A stretch of 64,000 nt of DNA from Flavobacterium swingsii (GCF_900111965.1 NZ_FOJT01000005.1:186001-250000), one strand, 5' to 3'; counted from the first letter of the stretch, positions 7,855-16,248 are shown. Made by a program: numbers and translations. Notes: generated by a model not told the origin, from the sequence alone.

Positions 7855-9747
7855 ATGCAAAGAGCATTACAAATTCTTCAAAAATATTGGCATCATGATA
7901 CTTTTCGACCAATTCAGGATACAATAATCCAATCGGTTCTTGAAGGAAATGATACTTTCGGACTTCTGCCAACTGGCGGAGGAAAATCGTTGTGTTTTCA
8001 AGTTCCAGCAATGGTTAACGATGGTTTGTGTTTGGTAATTTCGCCTTTGGTTGCCTTAATGAAAGACCAAGTAAACAATTTACAATCTCGTGACATAAAA
8101 GCCATTGCGTTAACAGGTGCTATAAAGGCTGATGAGTTAATAAATTTACTAGACAATTGTCAGTTTGGTAATTACAAATTTCTGTATTTATCTCCTGAAA
8201 GATTAGAACAAGATTGGGTTCTTGACAGAATAAAGGCTTTGCCAATTTCACTTATTGCTATCGACGAAGCGCATTGTGTATCGCAATGGGGACATGATTT
8301 TAGACCTTCTTATTTAAAGATTAAAAATCTAAAATCTAATTTTCCTAAAATTCCGTTTGTGGCACTTACGGCATCGGCAACACCACAAGTTAAGGACGAT
8401 ATTATTGCATTATTAGGATTAGAAAATCCAAAAGTTTTCCAACAATCGTTTGCCCGAAATAATTTGGGCTATTTTATTATTCCTGCCGAAGACAAAATAT
8501 ACAAACTGAATCAGATTTTACAAAAAAATCCAGAATCGGCTATTATATATGTACGAAACAGGAAAAATTGCCACGAATATGCTTCTCATTTAGAAGTTTT
8601 AGGTCATAAAACCACTTTTTACCACGCAGGTTTATCTGTAAAAGAGAAAGAAAATAATATGAATTCTTGGATGCGTGACGAGAAAACGGTCATGATTGCC
8701 ACGAGTGCTTTCGGAATGGGAATAGACAAACCCAATGTAAAAACGGTTATACACATTAATTTACCTGAAAATCTAGAAAGTTACTACCAAGAAGCTGGAA
8801 GAGCTGGACGAAACGGAGAAAAAGCTTTTGCTATTTTAATAAGTTCTCCTTCGGATATTATTATGGCCGAAAGCCAGTTTATAGCTGTTTTGCCTGATAC
8901 TATTTTCCTAAAAGATGTTTTTATAAAACTATGTAATTATTTTCGAATCGCTTACGGAGAGGGAATTAACGAAGAATTTTCATTCAATTTGAATCAATTT
9001 TGTAGTTATTATAAGTTACCAATTCTAAAAACGTATAACGCACTTCAGTTTCTGAACAGGCAAAGTATTATTTCGCTTTCGCAAGAATTTTCAGAGAAAG
9101 CACAAGTTCAGTTTTTAATAGAATCTAAAGAGGTAATCAGATATTCTAGTTTAAATCCTGACGATGAACCTATTGTTTCGACAATTTTAAGAACTTATCC
9201 GGGAATTTATGATTTGCAAACGAATATCAATACCGATTTTATTGCAAAAAAATCGAATTCAACCGAGGCGAAAGTATTAATTTTGCTAGAGAAGTTGCAA
9301 AAAATGGAAATTATCGATTATTTTTCACAAAAGAACGAATCGAAAATAACATTTCTCGAAGTTCGTGAAGATGACAGAACCATCAATAGAATTTCGAAGC
9401 ATTTAGAAAAACAAAATTTAGTCAAGAAAAATCAATTGCAATCGGTTGTAAACTATGTTTCTAACAAAGATACTTGCAAGAGCAAAATGCTTTTACAATA
9501 TTTTGGAGAAACGATTGCTAATGATTGTGGCGTTTGTTCCTATTGTTCAAATAAAAATACAAAGTCATATAATTCTGAAGAAATTAGAAATAAGATCGTT
9601 CAATTATTGACTGAAAATCCAATGAATTCGAGAGCATTAATCGAAACATTACATATAGAAGAATCTGAAATATTAAAAGTGTTGAAGCAATTGTTGGAAC
9701 ACGACATGATTGGCATCAATACAAAAAATCAATATATAATAAAATGA
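7855..9747 (+). CDS. recQ: ATP-dependent DNA helicase RecQ
   Basis: A 630-residue superfamily 2 helicase that unwinds DNA 3' to 5' in recombination repair. Walker A TGGGKS at residues 40-45, DEAH at 137-140 within IDEAHCVSQWG, motif V/VI in GMGIDKPNV and QEAGRAGRNG, then an RQC zinc module with CGVCSYC and a winged helix at the C-terminus. A canonical HRDC domain is not apparent. The protein is slightly shorter than E. coli RecQ plus HRDC but complete for helicase and RQC. fmt follows after 82 bases in the same direction. Confidence 0.93.
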   Translation: MQRALQILQKYWHHDTFRPIQDTIIQSVLEGNDTFGLLPTGGGKSLCFQVPAMVNDGLCLVISPLVALMKDQVNNLQSRDIKAIALTGAIKADELINLLDNCQFGNYKFLYLSPERLEQDWVLDRIKALPISLIAIDEAHCVSQWGHDFRPSYLKIKNLKSNFPKIPFVALTASATPQVKDDIIALLGLENPKVFQQSFARNNLGYFIIPAEDKIYKLNQILQKNPESAIIYVRNRKNCHEYASHLEVLGHKTTFYHAGLSVKEKENNMNSWMRDEKTVMIATSAFGMGIDKPNVKTVIHINLPENLESYYQEAGRAGRNGEKAFAILISSPSDIIMAESQFIAVLPDTIFLKDVFIKLCNYFRIAYGEGINEEFSFNLNQFCSYYKLPILKTYNALQFLNRQSIISLSQEFSEKAQVQFLIESKEVIRYSSLNPDDEPIVSTILRTYPGIYDLQTNINTDFIAKKSNSTEAKVLILLEKLQKMEIIDYFSQKNESKITFLEVREDDRTINRISKHLEKQNLVKKNQLQSVVNYVSNKDTCKSKMLLQYFGETIANDCGVCSYCSNKNTKSYNSEEIRNKIVQLLTENPMNSRALIETLHIEESEILKVLKQLLEHDMIGINTKNQYIIK

Positions 9748-9829
9748 AACGCCCACGACAATTATTATGGAAACGAAAGAATTATGGTAGGCGTTCCATC
9801 TTCCAATAAAAAAAAACAGAAAAATACAG

Positions 9830-10780
9830 ATGAAAGCATTACGAATCGTTTTTATGGGAACACCAGAATTTGCAGTAGGAATTCTCGACGCCATTGTAAA
9901 ACAAAATCAACACGAAATAGTAGGTGTAATCACTGCTGCCGACAAACCAGCAGGAAGAGGGCAGAAGATAAAATATTCGGCAGTTAAAGAATATGCTTTA
10001 GAAAACAAGCTGACTTTATTGCAACCAACGAATTTAAAAGACGAAGCTTTTTTAGAAGAATTAAAATCATTAAACGCAAATCTTCATATAGTTGTTGCTT
10101 TTAGAATGTTGCCAAAAGTAGTTTGGGCGATGCCAGAATTAGGAACATTTAATTTACATGCTTCACTTTTGCCAAATTACCGTGGTGCAGCGCCTATAAA
10201 TTGGGCTATTATAAATGGTGAAACAAAAACAGGAGTTACCACTTTTTTTATAGATGATAAGATAGATACTGGCGCTATGATTTTGAGTAAGGAATTAGAA
10301 ATTTCCGAATCTGAAAACGTTGGCGAATTGCATGATAAATTGATGGTTTTGGGTTGCGATGCAGTTCTAGAAACTTTAGATAAAATTGCTGAAGGAAATG
10401 TAAAAACTACAATTCAGGAGGATACTTCAGATATAAAAACTGCCTATAAACTAGATCGTGATAATTGCAAAATAGATTTCACGAAAAACGTAACAGAAGT
10501 TTATAATCTAATTCGTGGTTTGAGTCCGTATCCTTCGGCTTGGTGTAATTTTAAAGACGGAGAACACGAATTTAGCATCAAAATATACGATACAAAACAA
10601 GAAGTCCTGTTGCACGATTATGCAATAGGAAGTGTGATTACGACCAAAAAAGAAATGAAAATCGCAGTTCTTGGCGGTTTTATACATGTTTTATCGCTTC
10701 AATTCCCCGGAAAAAAGAAAATGTTGGCTCATGAATTACTAAATGGAGTTACGTTTTCGGAGTTAGCAATGGTATTTTAG
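9830..10780 (+). CDS. fmt: Methionyl-tRNA formyltransferase
   Basis: A 316-residue enzyme that formylates initiator Met-tRNA with 10-formyl-THF. The N-terminus RIVFMGTPEFAV is the Rossmann start; FNLHASLLPNYRGAAPINWAI carries the catalytic Asn-His-Asp region and the SLLP motif; a C-terminal OB-like domain begins near residue 205. Normal length. The gene follows recQ and precedes the HU gene, which has its own promoter. Confidence 0.96.
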   Translation: MKALRIVFMGTPEFAVGILDAIVKQNQHEIVGVITAADKPAGRGQKIKYSAVKEYALENKLTLLQPTNLKDEAFLEELKSLNANLHIVVAFRMLPKVVWAMPELGTFNLHASLLPNYRGAAPINWAIINGETKTGVTTFFIDDKIDTGAMILSKELEISESENVGELHDKLMVLGCDAVLETLDKIAEGNVKTTIQEDTSDIKTAYKLDRDNCKIDFTKNVTEVYNLIRGLSPYPSAWCNFKDGEHEFSIKIYDTKQEVLLHDYAIGSVITTKKEMKIAVLGGFIHVLSLQFPGKKKMLAHELLNGVTFSELAMVF

Positions 10781-10851
10781 GTTTGTAAAGAGCTATTTGT
10801 CAACAAAAAAGCAAAGTTATTAACAAAATAAACAAAAAAACAGCTTAACTG

Positions 10852-10881
10852 TTGTGAGAATAGGAAATCCTATTAAATTTG
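10852..10881 (+). promoter_or_regulatory. Promoter of the HU gene
   Basis: TTG at 10852-10854, 19 bases, then TAAATTTG at 10874-10881: a near-perfect Bacteroidota -33/-7 promoter, 46 bases before the HU ATG. The flanking GGAAATCC is a short palindrome between the two boxes. Confidence 0.7.
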
Positions 10882-10927
10882 TATGTATAAGTTATAAATT
10901 ATTAACCAATCAATTAATACAATTATT

Positions 10928-11203
10928 ATGAACAAATCAGATTTAATCGATGCAATGTCAGCTTCTGCTGGAATTACAAAAGCTGCTGCTAAATTAGCTT
11001 TAGAATCATTCTTAGGTAATGTTGAAGGAACTTTGCAAAAAGGTGGAAGAGTTTCTCTAGTTGGATTTGGATCTTGGTCAGTATCTAACAGAGCTGCAAG
11101 AGACGGAAGAAACCCACAAACAGGGAAAACTATTAAAATTGCTGCTAAAAACGTAGTGAAATTTAAAGCAGGTGCTGAATTAGAAGGATCAGTAAATAAA
11201 TAA
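10928..11203 (+). CDS. HU-family DNA-binding protein
   Basis: A 91-residue histone-like protein: MNKSDLIDAMSASAGITKAA with the helical dimerisation body, the GFGSWSV turn and the arm RNPQTGKTIKIAAKNVVKFKAG with the DNA-intercalating proline. It probably forms homodimers that bend and compact the nucleoid. It has its own strong promoter and a strong terminator, so it is a monocistronic, abundant transcript. Codons are regular and the gene is complete. Confidence 0.96.
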   Translation: MNKSDLIDAMSASAGITKAAAKLALESFLGNVEGTLQKGGRVSLVGFGSWSVSNRAARDGRNPQTGKTIKIAAKNVVKFKAGAELEGSVNK

Positions 11204-11222
11204 TATTTTATTACCGAATATT

Positions 11223-11250
11223 AAAGCCACGCATTGCGTGGCTTTTTTTA
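11223..11250 (+). terminator. Rho-independent terminator after the HU gene
   Basis: AAAGCCACGC (11223-11232), loop ATT, GCGTGGCTTT (11236-11245) and a T-run: a perfect 10-bp stem 20 bases after the HU stop. Confidence 0.9.
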
Positions 11251-11318
11251 TGTTTTTTAACGATTATATTTGGTTTATAAACATATTTTTTGTTAAATTT
11301 AAATAAAAATCTAACATT

Positions 11319-11879
11319 ATGATAGCTGTAAAACCAAAAAAAGGAAATTTGTTAGTAGCAGAGCCTGCTATAACAGGGGATTTATCTTTCAATAGATCTG
11401 TAGTTTTATTGGCAGATCATAATGAAGAGGGTTCGGTCGGATTTATTTTAAACAAACCTCTAGGTTACACCATCAGAGATTTAATTCCTGAAATATCGGC
11501 GACATTCAAAGTGTATAACGGAGGACCTATCGAGCAAGACAACTTATATTTTATACACAACATACCACAATTAATACCAAATAGCATCGAAATTGCCGAA
11601 GGCATTTATTGGGGAGGTTGTTTCGATTCGACTCGGGATTTAATAAACCAAGGAAAAATTACCAGAAATAATATTCGTTTTTTTCTGGGGTATTCTGGTT
11701 GGGATGCAGAACAATTACAAGAGGAATTAGAATCTAATTCTTGGATTATTTCTGAAAACGAACTTCATAACAAGATTATAGGGAAATCATCGACCGATTT
11801 TTGGCGTGAAAAAATAATGGAACAAGGTGGTGACTACTTAATATGGTCTAATGCACCCGAAAACCCTATGTTTAATTAA
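11319..11879 (+). CDS. YqgE/AlgH family protein
   Basis: A 186-residue protein with the family N-terminus KKGNLLVAEPAITGDLSFNR and VGFILNKPLG, then GGPIEQDNLYFIH and GYSGWDAEQLQEEL. The family (UPF0301) is widespread, with a solved fold but no secure function; the AlgH name comes from alginate regulation in Pseudomonas and should not be carried over. Full length. Its 3' end overlaps the convergent aminotransferase gene by 4 bases. Confidence 0.92.
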   Translation: MIAVKPKKGNLLVAEPAITGDLSFNRSVVLLADHNEEGSVGFILNKPLGYTIRDLIPEISATFKVYNGGPIEQDNLYFIHNIPQLIPNSIEIAEGIYWGGCFDSTRDLINQGKITRNNIRFFLGYSGWDAEQLQEELESNSWIISENELHNKIIGKSSTDFWREKIMEQGGDYLIWSNAPENPMFN

Positions 11880-12670
11880 TCCAATCTAATTTTTGTATTT
11901 AATTTTATAAGAAGTTGGTTGACAATATTCGATTGAAATTCTTTTTTTCGATATTTTGTTATTGGCTGAATTCCTGTAATAACATTGGTTATAAACAATT
12001 CATCTGCTTTTTGCAAATCGAAAGGGGAAATTACAGCTTCTATTACTTCAATATTTTCGAGTGTTTTTGCTAAAGCCAAAATTTGTTTTCGCATGATTCC
12101 GTTCAAGCAACCTTCAGATATGGGTGGCGTAGATAAAACACCATCTTTTAGCATAAAAATATTTCCGTTTAATGCTTCAATCACATTTTTAGCTTCATTA
12201 ATTAAAATACAATTGTCTAAGCCATTTTCGTTTGCATAAATACTTCCTGTAATGTTTATTAATTTATTGGTCGTTTTTAGTGTAGAAATGAGCTGTTTCG
12301 AGATATAAAAATCTTTGTATAAATCGACTTCATAATTAGATTTTTGAATTGTATATAACGGTTTTTCAATTTTTGAAACCGCAATCTCATAAGCTACATT
12401 ATTATTTTCGGGTAAATAATAACCGCCATCTTTTCTGTAAACAGTAATTCTAGCTCTTGCTGATGCTTCGATATTTTCTGTTTTCGCTTTCGATAGTAAT
12501 TCGTTTTCAAAGAATTCCATAGTAAAATTCATAGGAATTTCCATTCTTAGAATTCGCATCGAAGACATTAACCGGAAATAATGGTCTTCTAAAAATAGAA
12601 TTTTGTTGTCTAAAATTTTGACAGTTTCAAAAACTGCATCACCATATAAAAAAGCACGATTATTTTGCAT
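11876..12670 (-). CDS. Aminotransferase class IV (IlvE/PabC fold), N-terminally short
   Basis: A 264-residue PLP enzyme. The fold-type IV signature is clear: NRAFLYGDAVFETVKIL, the Lys region STLKTTNKLINI (probable Schiff-base Lys in LKTTNK), NGNIFMLKDGVLSTPPISEGCLNGIMR and a C-terminal ELFITNVITGIQPI. It is a branched-chain aminotransferase or 4-amino-4-deoxychorismate lyase type enzyme; substrate undecided. It starts at MQNNRAF, some 15 residues later than usual relatives, which begin with an extra strand (INGxxxx). An in-frame stop 13 codons upstream rules out a longer start. Its promoter overlaps the terminator of the upstream gene. Confidence 0.85.
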   Translation of the reverse strand: MQNNRAFLYGDAVFETVKILDNKILFLEDHYFRLMSSMRILRMEIPMNFTMEFFENELLSKAKTENIEASARARITVYRKDGGYYLPENNNVAYEIAVSKIEKPLYTIQKSNYEVDLYKDFYISKQLISTLKTTNKLINITGSIYANENGLDNCILINEAKNVIEALNGNIFMLKDGVLSTPPISEGCLNGIMRKQILALAKTLENIEVIEAVISPFDLQKADELFITNVITGIQPITKYRKKEFQSNIVNQLLIKLNTKIRLD

Positions 12671-12703
12671 AAAAAAAGCCCTGAAAAATTCAGGGCAAAT
12701 ATA
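12671..12703 (-). promoter_or_regulatory. Overlapping terminator and promoter between START-like and aminotransferase genes
   Basis: On the minus strand, TATATTTG (12703-12696) is a -7 box whose last base begins the hairpin GCCCTGAA / TTCAGGGC (12696-12689 and 12685-12678, 3-base loop), followed by seven T and directly the ATG at 12670. The hairpin with its T-run would terminate the START-like transcript, while the box would start aminotransferase mRNA inside the hairpin with a leader of about 20 bases. Confidence 0.6.
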
Positions 12704-12723
12704 AGTTTAATATTTTTTAGAAA

Positions 12724-13116
12724 CTATACAGATCCTATAACATGTTTTAAATCTGAAACCTGATTTTCCCATAATAGTTTCGATTCTTCAACATCATCTG
12801 CCTCAGCATAATCGACTACCATAAGAGAAACATCTTTAGTGATTTCGTCGACAAGAATTCTTAATTCAAAATAATATTCAGTGTCTTTATTATCGTCGTC
12901 CATCCATTTGAACTTGATTTTTTCGCCTGTTTTTTTAGAATATAATCTTGCTTTTTCTTCGGAATCATTCCAAATAAAAGTGTAAAATTCGCCACGAGAG
13001 TTTACATTATCTGCAAACCATTCTTGTAGCCCTGAAGGAGTTGAAATATATTGATATAATAACTGTGGAGATGAGTTTATGGGGAATTCTAATTCGTATC
13101 GTATTTTGCTTTCCAT
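12724..13116 (-). CDS. START-like domain protein
   Basis: A 130-residue protein of the START/SRPBCC (AHSA1-like) superfamily: KIRYELEFPINSSPQLLYQY, GLQEWFADNV, then a run of beta strands and a long C-terminal helix DDVEESKLLWENQVSDLKHV. This cytoplasmic version is common in Bacteroidota; its ligand is unknown. The preceding intergenic carries the tRNA-Met promoter on the other strand. Confidence 0.85.
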   Translation of the reverse strand: MESKIRYELEFPINSSPQLLYQYISTPSGLQEWFADNVNSRGEFYTFIWNDSEEKARLYSKKTGEKIKFKWMDDDNKDTEYYFELRILVDEITKDVSLMVVDYAEADDVEESKLLWENQVSDLKHVIGSV

Positions 13117-13198
13117 TGTTTGTAATTTTGGTGTAATATATATAATTATGGTTTGAAAAAAAAATTATTTTAATAATAATATTTTTCTTAAAAAATAT

Positions 13199-13228
13199 TT
13201 GCACTCTTTAAATATAGTGTTATATTTG
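13199..13228 (+). promoter_or_regulatory. Promoter of tRNA-Met
   Basis: TTG at 13199-13201, 19 bases, TATATTTG at 13221-13228. This is a full match to the Bacteroidota housekeeping promoter and lies 34 bases before the tRNA 5' end. Confidence 0.75.
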
Positions 13229-13262
13229 CACCCGCATTGAGAGATGTAAACCGAAACAAAAT

Positions 13263-13336
13263 GGCGAGATAGCTCAGTCGGTTAGAGCGCAGGATTCATA
13301 ACCCTGAGGTCACGGGTTCAACTCCCGTTTTCGCTA
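13263..13336 (+). tRNA. tRNA-Met (anticodon CAT)
   Basis: A 74-base cloverleaf: acceptor GGCGAGA / TTTCGCT with a G-T pair at 1-72, D arm with AGCTCAG and GGTTAGAGC, anticodon CAT at 13297-13299 within AGGATTCATAACCCT, and T arm ACGGG TTCAACT CCCGT. CCA is not encoded (CAA follows). The imperfect 1-72 pair resembles an initiator feature, but the anticodon stem lacks the three G-C pairs of initiators, so it is probably elongator Met. Confidence 0.93.
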
Positions 13337-13339
13337 CAA

Positions 13340-13376
13340 AAAAAAAGTTCAAAACTGTGTTTTGGACTTTTTTTAT
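13340..13376 (+). terminator. Terminator after tRNA-Met
   Basis: AGTTCAAAAC (13346-13355), loop TGT, GTTTTGGACT (13359-13368) with one G-T pair, then a T-run. It separates the tRNA from the LytTR gene 45 bases further on. Confidence 0.85.
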
Positions 13377-13420
13377 ATAATTATCTGAACATTAAATTTT
13401 TTAATTTAGAACTCCTCTTA

Positions 13421-14179
13421 ATGTTAATACCAAAAGTCGGTTTACTAGACGATAACAAGGAACAATTACTCATAAATCAGAATATTTTAGAATCTACTGG
13501 TTTAGCAACTATCGTTTCTGCTTGTACAAAAGCGGAGGTTTTCCTGAAAGATGTAGTAAATACACAGCCAGAAATTTTATTTCTTGACCTTAATCTTGGA
13601 GATTCCTATATGACGGGTATGGAAGTGGCTTTTAAACTCAAGTTACCAGTTTTGTTTGTAAGTAGCAACTCGGCAGAATATATAAAAGACATTGAAAAGT
13701 TAAAAAGAGATTATGATTTGTGTGTTGATCACATTACGAAACCTTTTACTGAAGAAGAGTTTATAAAAACAACCAAACGGTTTTTAAAAGAAGTAGCTTT
13801 TTTTAAGAAAGAAAATTTTATTTATTTAGATTTCAAGTCCTCAAAAAGAAATAAAATCGCAATAGATAGTATTGTTTATTTTTCTGCGGATAAAGCAAAT
13901 GGTTCGGACTCAAATAACAAGCAAATTCACTTTACCAATAGAAAATCGGAAACCCTAATTGATTTCTCGTTTTCTAAAATGGAAGAAAAAGGACTTTTGA
14001 AATCAAATTTCATTACCATTCACAAATCATTTCGTGTAAACTCAAATCACATTAAAGCCTACCATAAAAAAACGGAATCAATTGAAGTTGAAGTTTTTAC
14101 CGAACAAGGTAAATTAGAATCCAAAAACCTTCAAGTTTCAGAGAATTACCAATATTTGGTAAAACAAATAAAAAAATAA
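13421..14179 (+). CDS. Orphan response regulator, REC plus LytTR DNA-binding domain
   Basis: A 252-residue protein. Receiver domain, residues 1-125: acidic pair D10-D11, phospho-acceptor D56 in ILFLDLNLG, Ser in LFVSSNS, Lys in HITKPF; all canonical. LytTR domain, about residues 135-250: FIYLDFKSSKRNKIAIDSIVYF and ITIHKSFRVNSNHIKAY. LytTR proteins bind pairs of direct repeats about 21 bp apart as dimers and act on transcription; such repeats lie directly downstream of this gene before the ATPase gene. No histidine kinase gene is adjacent, so its signal is unknown. No good promoter is seen for it. Confidence 0.92.
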   Translation: MLIPKVGLLDDNKEQLLINQNILESTGLATIVSACTKAEVFLKDVVNTQPEILFLDLNLGDSYMTGMEVAFKLKLPVLFVSSNSAEYIKDIEKLKRDYDLCVDHITKPFTEEEFIKTTKRFLKEVAFFKKENFIYLDFKSSKRNKIAIDSIVYFSADKANGSDSNNKQIHFTNRKSETLIDFSFSKMEEKGLLKSNFITIHKSFRVNSNHIKAYHKKTESIEVEVFTEQGKLESKNLQVSENYQYLVKQIKK

Positions 14180-14186
14180 ACCGCTC

Positions 14187-14215
14187 TTGTTACTTTTTTA
14201 AAGCCTTTTGTTACT
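14187..14215 (+). promoter_or_regulatory. Putative LytTR operator: two direct repeats 21 bp apart
   Basis: TTGTTACT occurs at 14187-14194 and exactly again at 14208-14215, a 21-bp period (two helical turns). This is the spacing used by LytTR activators such as AgrA and ComE, and the GTTA core resembles the general LytTR half-site. The second copy lies 26 bases before the -7 box of the ATPase gene, where an activator would replace the missing -33 element. Binding is an inference. Confidence 0.6.
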
Positions 14216-14241
14216 AACAATAAGGTAATATTATCCTACAT

Positions 14242-14249
14242 TATTTTTG
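14242..14249 (+). promoter_or_regulatory. -7 box of the AAA ATPase gene
   Basis: TATTTTTG fits TAnnTTTG and gives a leader of about 40 bases to the ATG at 14297. No TTG is found 16-20 bases upstream, consistent with an activator-dependent promoter. Confidence 0.5.
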
Positions 14250-14296
14250 CTCTAACTTTCTATTGAGATTTACTGTATCAAAATCTAAAAACAAAA

Positions 14297-15367
14297 ATGA
14301 TACAAGCTAAATCAACCAAAAACAATCGTCAAAACAATACTACTTTTGGCAAAACTTCTTTAGAAGATTACATTATCGAATTGATTAAAAATAACATTGT
14401 TGTTATCGAAAAAGACGTCGAAAAAAAAATCTATGCAGATATTAAAGAAAGACTAAAAATCGATTTTGTTCAACAAGAAAACAATTTCAAAAACAGCAAC
14501 CAATTAGTTAATGATAAATTAATTGCTTTAAATAGACGTATTGGAAGTGCCGAAGGAAATCTTAAAGCAGAATTAAAGAAACTTAAAGAAGAAATTGATG
14601 CAAAGAAGAATAAAAAGACGATTGATATTGTTGTAAAAAAAGGAAACAAATCTATTGATTTAGGTACACAACATATTCAATTTGAAAATTTATTGAAATA
14701 CGTGCAAGCCAAAGTCAATGTATATTTAGTAGGTTCAGCGGGTTCAGGGAAAACAACGGCGGCAAAAAATATTGCCAAAGCTTTAGATATTCCTTTTTAT
14801 TTCACAGGAGCTATTGCAAGCGAATTCAAACTAACAGGATTTATTAATGCACAAGGAAATATTGTTTCTACAGAATTTAGAAAAGCGTATGAAAGTGGTG
14901 GATTGTTTTTGTTTGATGAAATAGATGCGAGTTATCCGCAAGCTATTTTAGCTTTTAATGCAGCTTTAGCTAATGATTTTATGGATTTTCCAGATAAAAA
15001 AATAGAGCGTCATAAAGATTTTTATTGCATTGCTGCGGCAAATACTTATGGTTCAGGTGCGGATAGAGAATATATTGGAAGAAACCAGTTAGATGCAGCA
15101 TCTTTAGACCGTTTTGTGTTTTTTGATTGGAACATCGATGAAGATTTAGAAAGAGAATTAGCTAATAACGATGACTGGGTAAACTATGTTCAGAAAGTAA
15201 GAAAATCAGCAAAGAAATTAGGAATACGTTTTGTTATTAGCCCAAGAGCTTCATTTTATGGAGCAACTTTATTAGAAGTTGGAATAGATAGAAAAGAAGT
15301 AGAGAAAAATGTGTTGTGGAAAGGATTAGACTTGGCAACAGTACAACAAATAAAAAATAATTTGTAA
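14297..15367 (+). CDS. MoxR/CobS-like AAA+ ATPase with N-terminal coiled coil
   Basis: A 356-residue protein. Residues 1-110 are charged and helical (coiled coil about 60-105). The AAA+ module (AAA_5/dynein-related type) follows: Walker A GSAGSGKT at 146-153, Walker B LFLFDEID at 203-210, sensor 1 Asn in AAANT near 249, arginine finger candidate R272 in SLDRF and sensor 2 Arg in SPRAS near 317. This is the clade of MoxR, CbbQ, CobS and GvpN, which usually work with a VWA-domain partner encoded next door. The downstream gene begins one base after the stop and has a VWA-like segment. No metal-chelatase or gas-vesicle gene is near. Confidence 0.88.
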   Translation: MIQAKSTKNNRQNNTTFGKTSLEDYIIELIKNNIVVIEKDVEKKIYADIKERLKIDFVQQENNFKNSNQLVNDKLIALNRRIGSAEGNLKAELKKLKEEIDAKKNKKTIDIVVKKGNKSIDLGTQHIQFENLLKYVQAKVNVYLVGSAGSGKTTAAKNIAKALDIPFYFTGAIASEFKLTGFINAQGNIVSTEFRKAYESGGLFLFDEIDASYPQAILAFNAALANDFMDFPDKKIERHKDFYCIAAANTYGSGADREYIGRNQLDAASLDRFVFFDWNIDEDLERELANNDDWVNYVQKVRKSAKKLGIRFVISPRASFYGATLLEVGIDRKEVEKNVLWKGLDLATVQQIKNNL

Positions 15368-15368
15368 A

Positions 15369-16187
15369 ATGAACAAACATTTAATATTCGAAGACTTGCA
15401 CGAATTCTGGGAGTTTTCTTTTAGAGAAAGCAAAGCAAATAATAGAGGGTCAAGGGACTCTCCTAATTACTGGAGTGGTGGTCTAGATTGGAATGAATCC
15501 AAAAGATTAGCATTAATGGGTTGGCAAAAAGGATTAGTTGAAATAGATAAATTTCAAGCTAAAGTAAATGAGTTAATTACTAGCAAAATAGTAAGGCATA
15601 AACCTATCTATGCAGTAGCAGGGAATTATATTGATATTGGAAATTATCTTTCAAATGATCCAGAATGTTTCGTTGCAAAAGAGTACGATGAGAACAATCA
15701 AAAAGGTAAAATAATTACAATAGTATGTTCAATTTCATTTTCAGCTGCCATAAGCCCAGAAACAATAATCCAAAGAGGAGCTATGGTTTGCGCATTAATT
15801 GACGCTATTGAATATGCTGGATATAGAGCAGAGGTAATTTGCAATGAAACAAGTTCAAAATTCGCTTCAAATCGTGACGGAAACAATAAAGAAAGAGGTT
15901 GGTTTGAAATAGATGTTGTCATTAAAAAGGCAAACCAACCATTAAATAGAATTGAATTAGCATTTTGTCTAGCACATCCAGCAATGTTAAGAAGAGTAAT
16001 GTTTTCCGTTGCAGAAATTGAAGGATGGTCAGATTTCACATATGGCTATGGGTGTCCATCTAAAGCAACTAATAAAGGAGATATTTACATTGAAGAAGTT
16101 TTTAGCGGGGTTGTTTCTGATGATAAAGCAATACATTGGATAGTAACAGAATTACAAAAATTAGGTATTACAATAGAACAAGATTAA
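15369..16187 (+). CDS. Uncharacterised partner of the AAA+ ATPase, with VWA-like segment
   Basis: A 272-residue protein with no confidently recognised family (it recalls phage and actinobacterial proteins labelled DUF7192; not checked). Residues 34-52, YWSGGLDWNESKRLALMGW, look like a conserved N-terminal motif. Residues 114-160 read like the first half of a VWA fold: strand ITIVC, then SISFS where a MIDAS DxSxS would stand (Asp replaced by Ser121), a helix RGAMVCALIDAIEYAG and strand YRAEVIC. This parallels CobT, the VWA partner of CobS. Start is one base after the ATPase stop: translational coupling. It has no signal peptide and probably acts in the cytoplasm with the ATPase. Confidence 0.7.
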   Translation: MNKHLIFEDLHEFWEFSFRESKANNRGSRDSPNYWSGGLDWNESKRLALMGWQKGLVEIDKFQAKVNELITSKIVRHKPIYAVAGNYIDIGNYLSNDPECFVAKEYDENNQKGKIITIVCSISFSAAISPETIIQRGAMVCALIDAIEYAGYRAEVICNETSSKFASNRDGNNKERGWFEIDVVIKKANQPLNRIELAFCLAHPAMLRRVMFSVAEIEGWSDFTYGYGCPSKATNKGDIYIEEVFSGVVSDDKAIHWIVTELQKLGITIEQD

Positions 16188-16248
16188 AAAATAAAATGCG
16201 GTAGCTGAAAAGCAAAAAGAGTAGGTGAAAAATAATAAATCAAACAAA

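Noticed and set aside
16201-16231. Second LytTR operator before the small peptide gene
   Set aside because: GTAGCTGAAAA/GTAGGTGAAAA are 20 bases apart but unlike TTGTTACT and have no promoter box downstream; probably chance.
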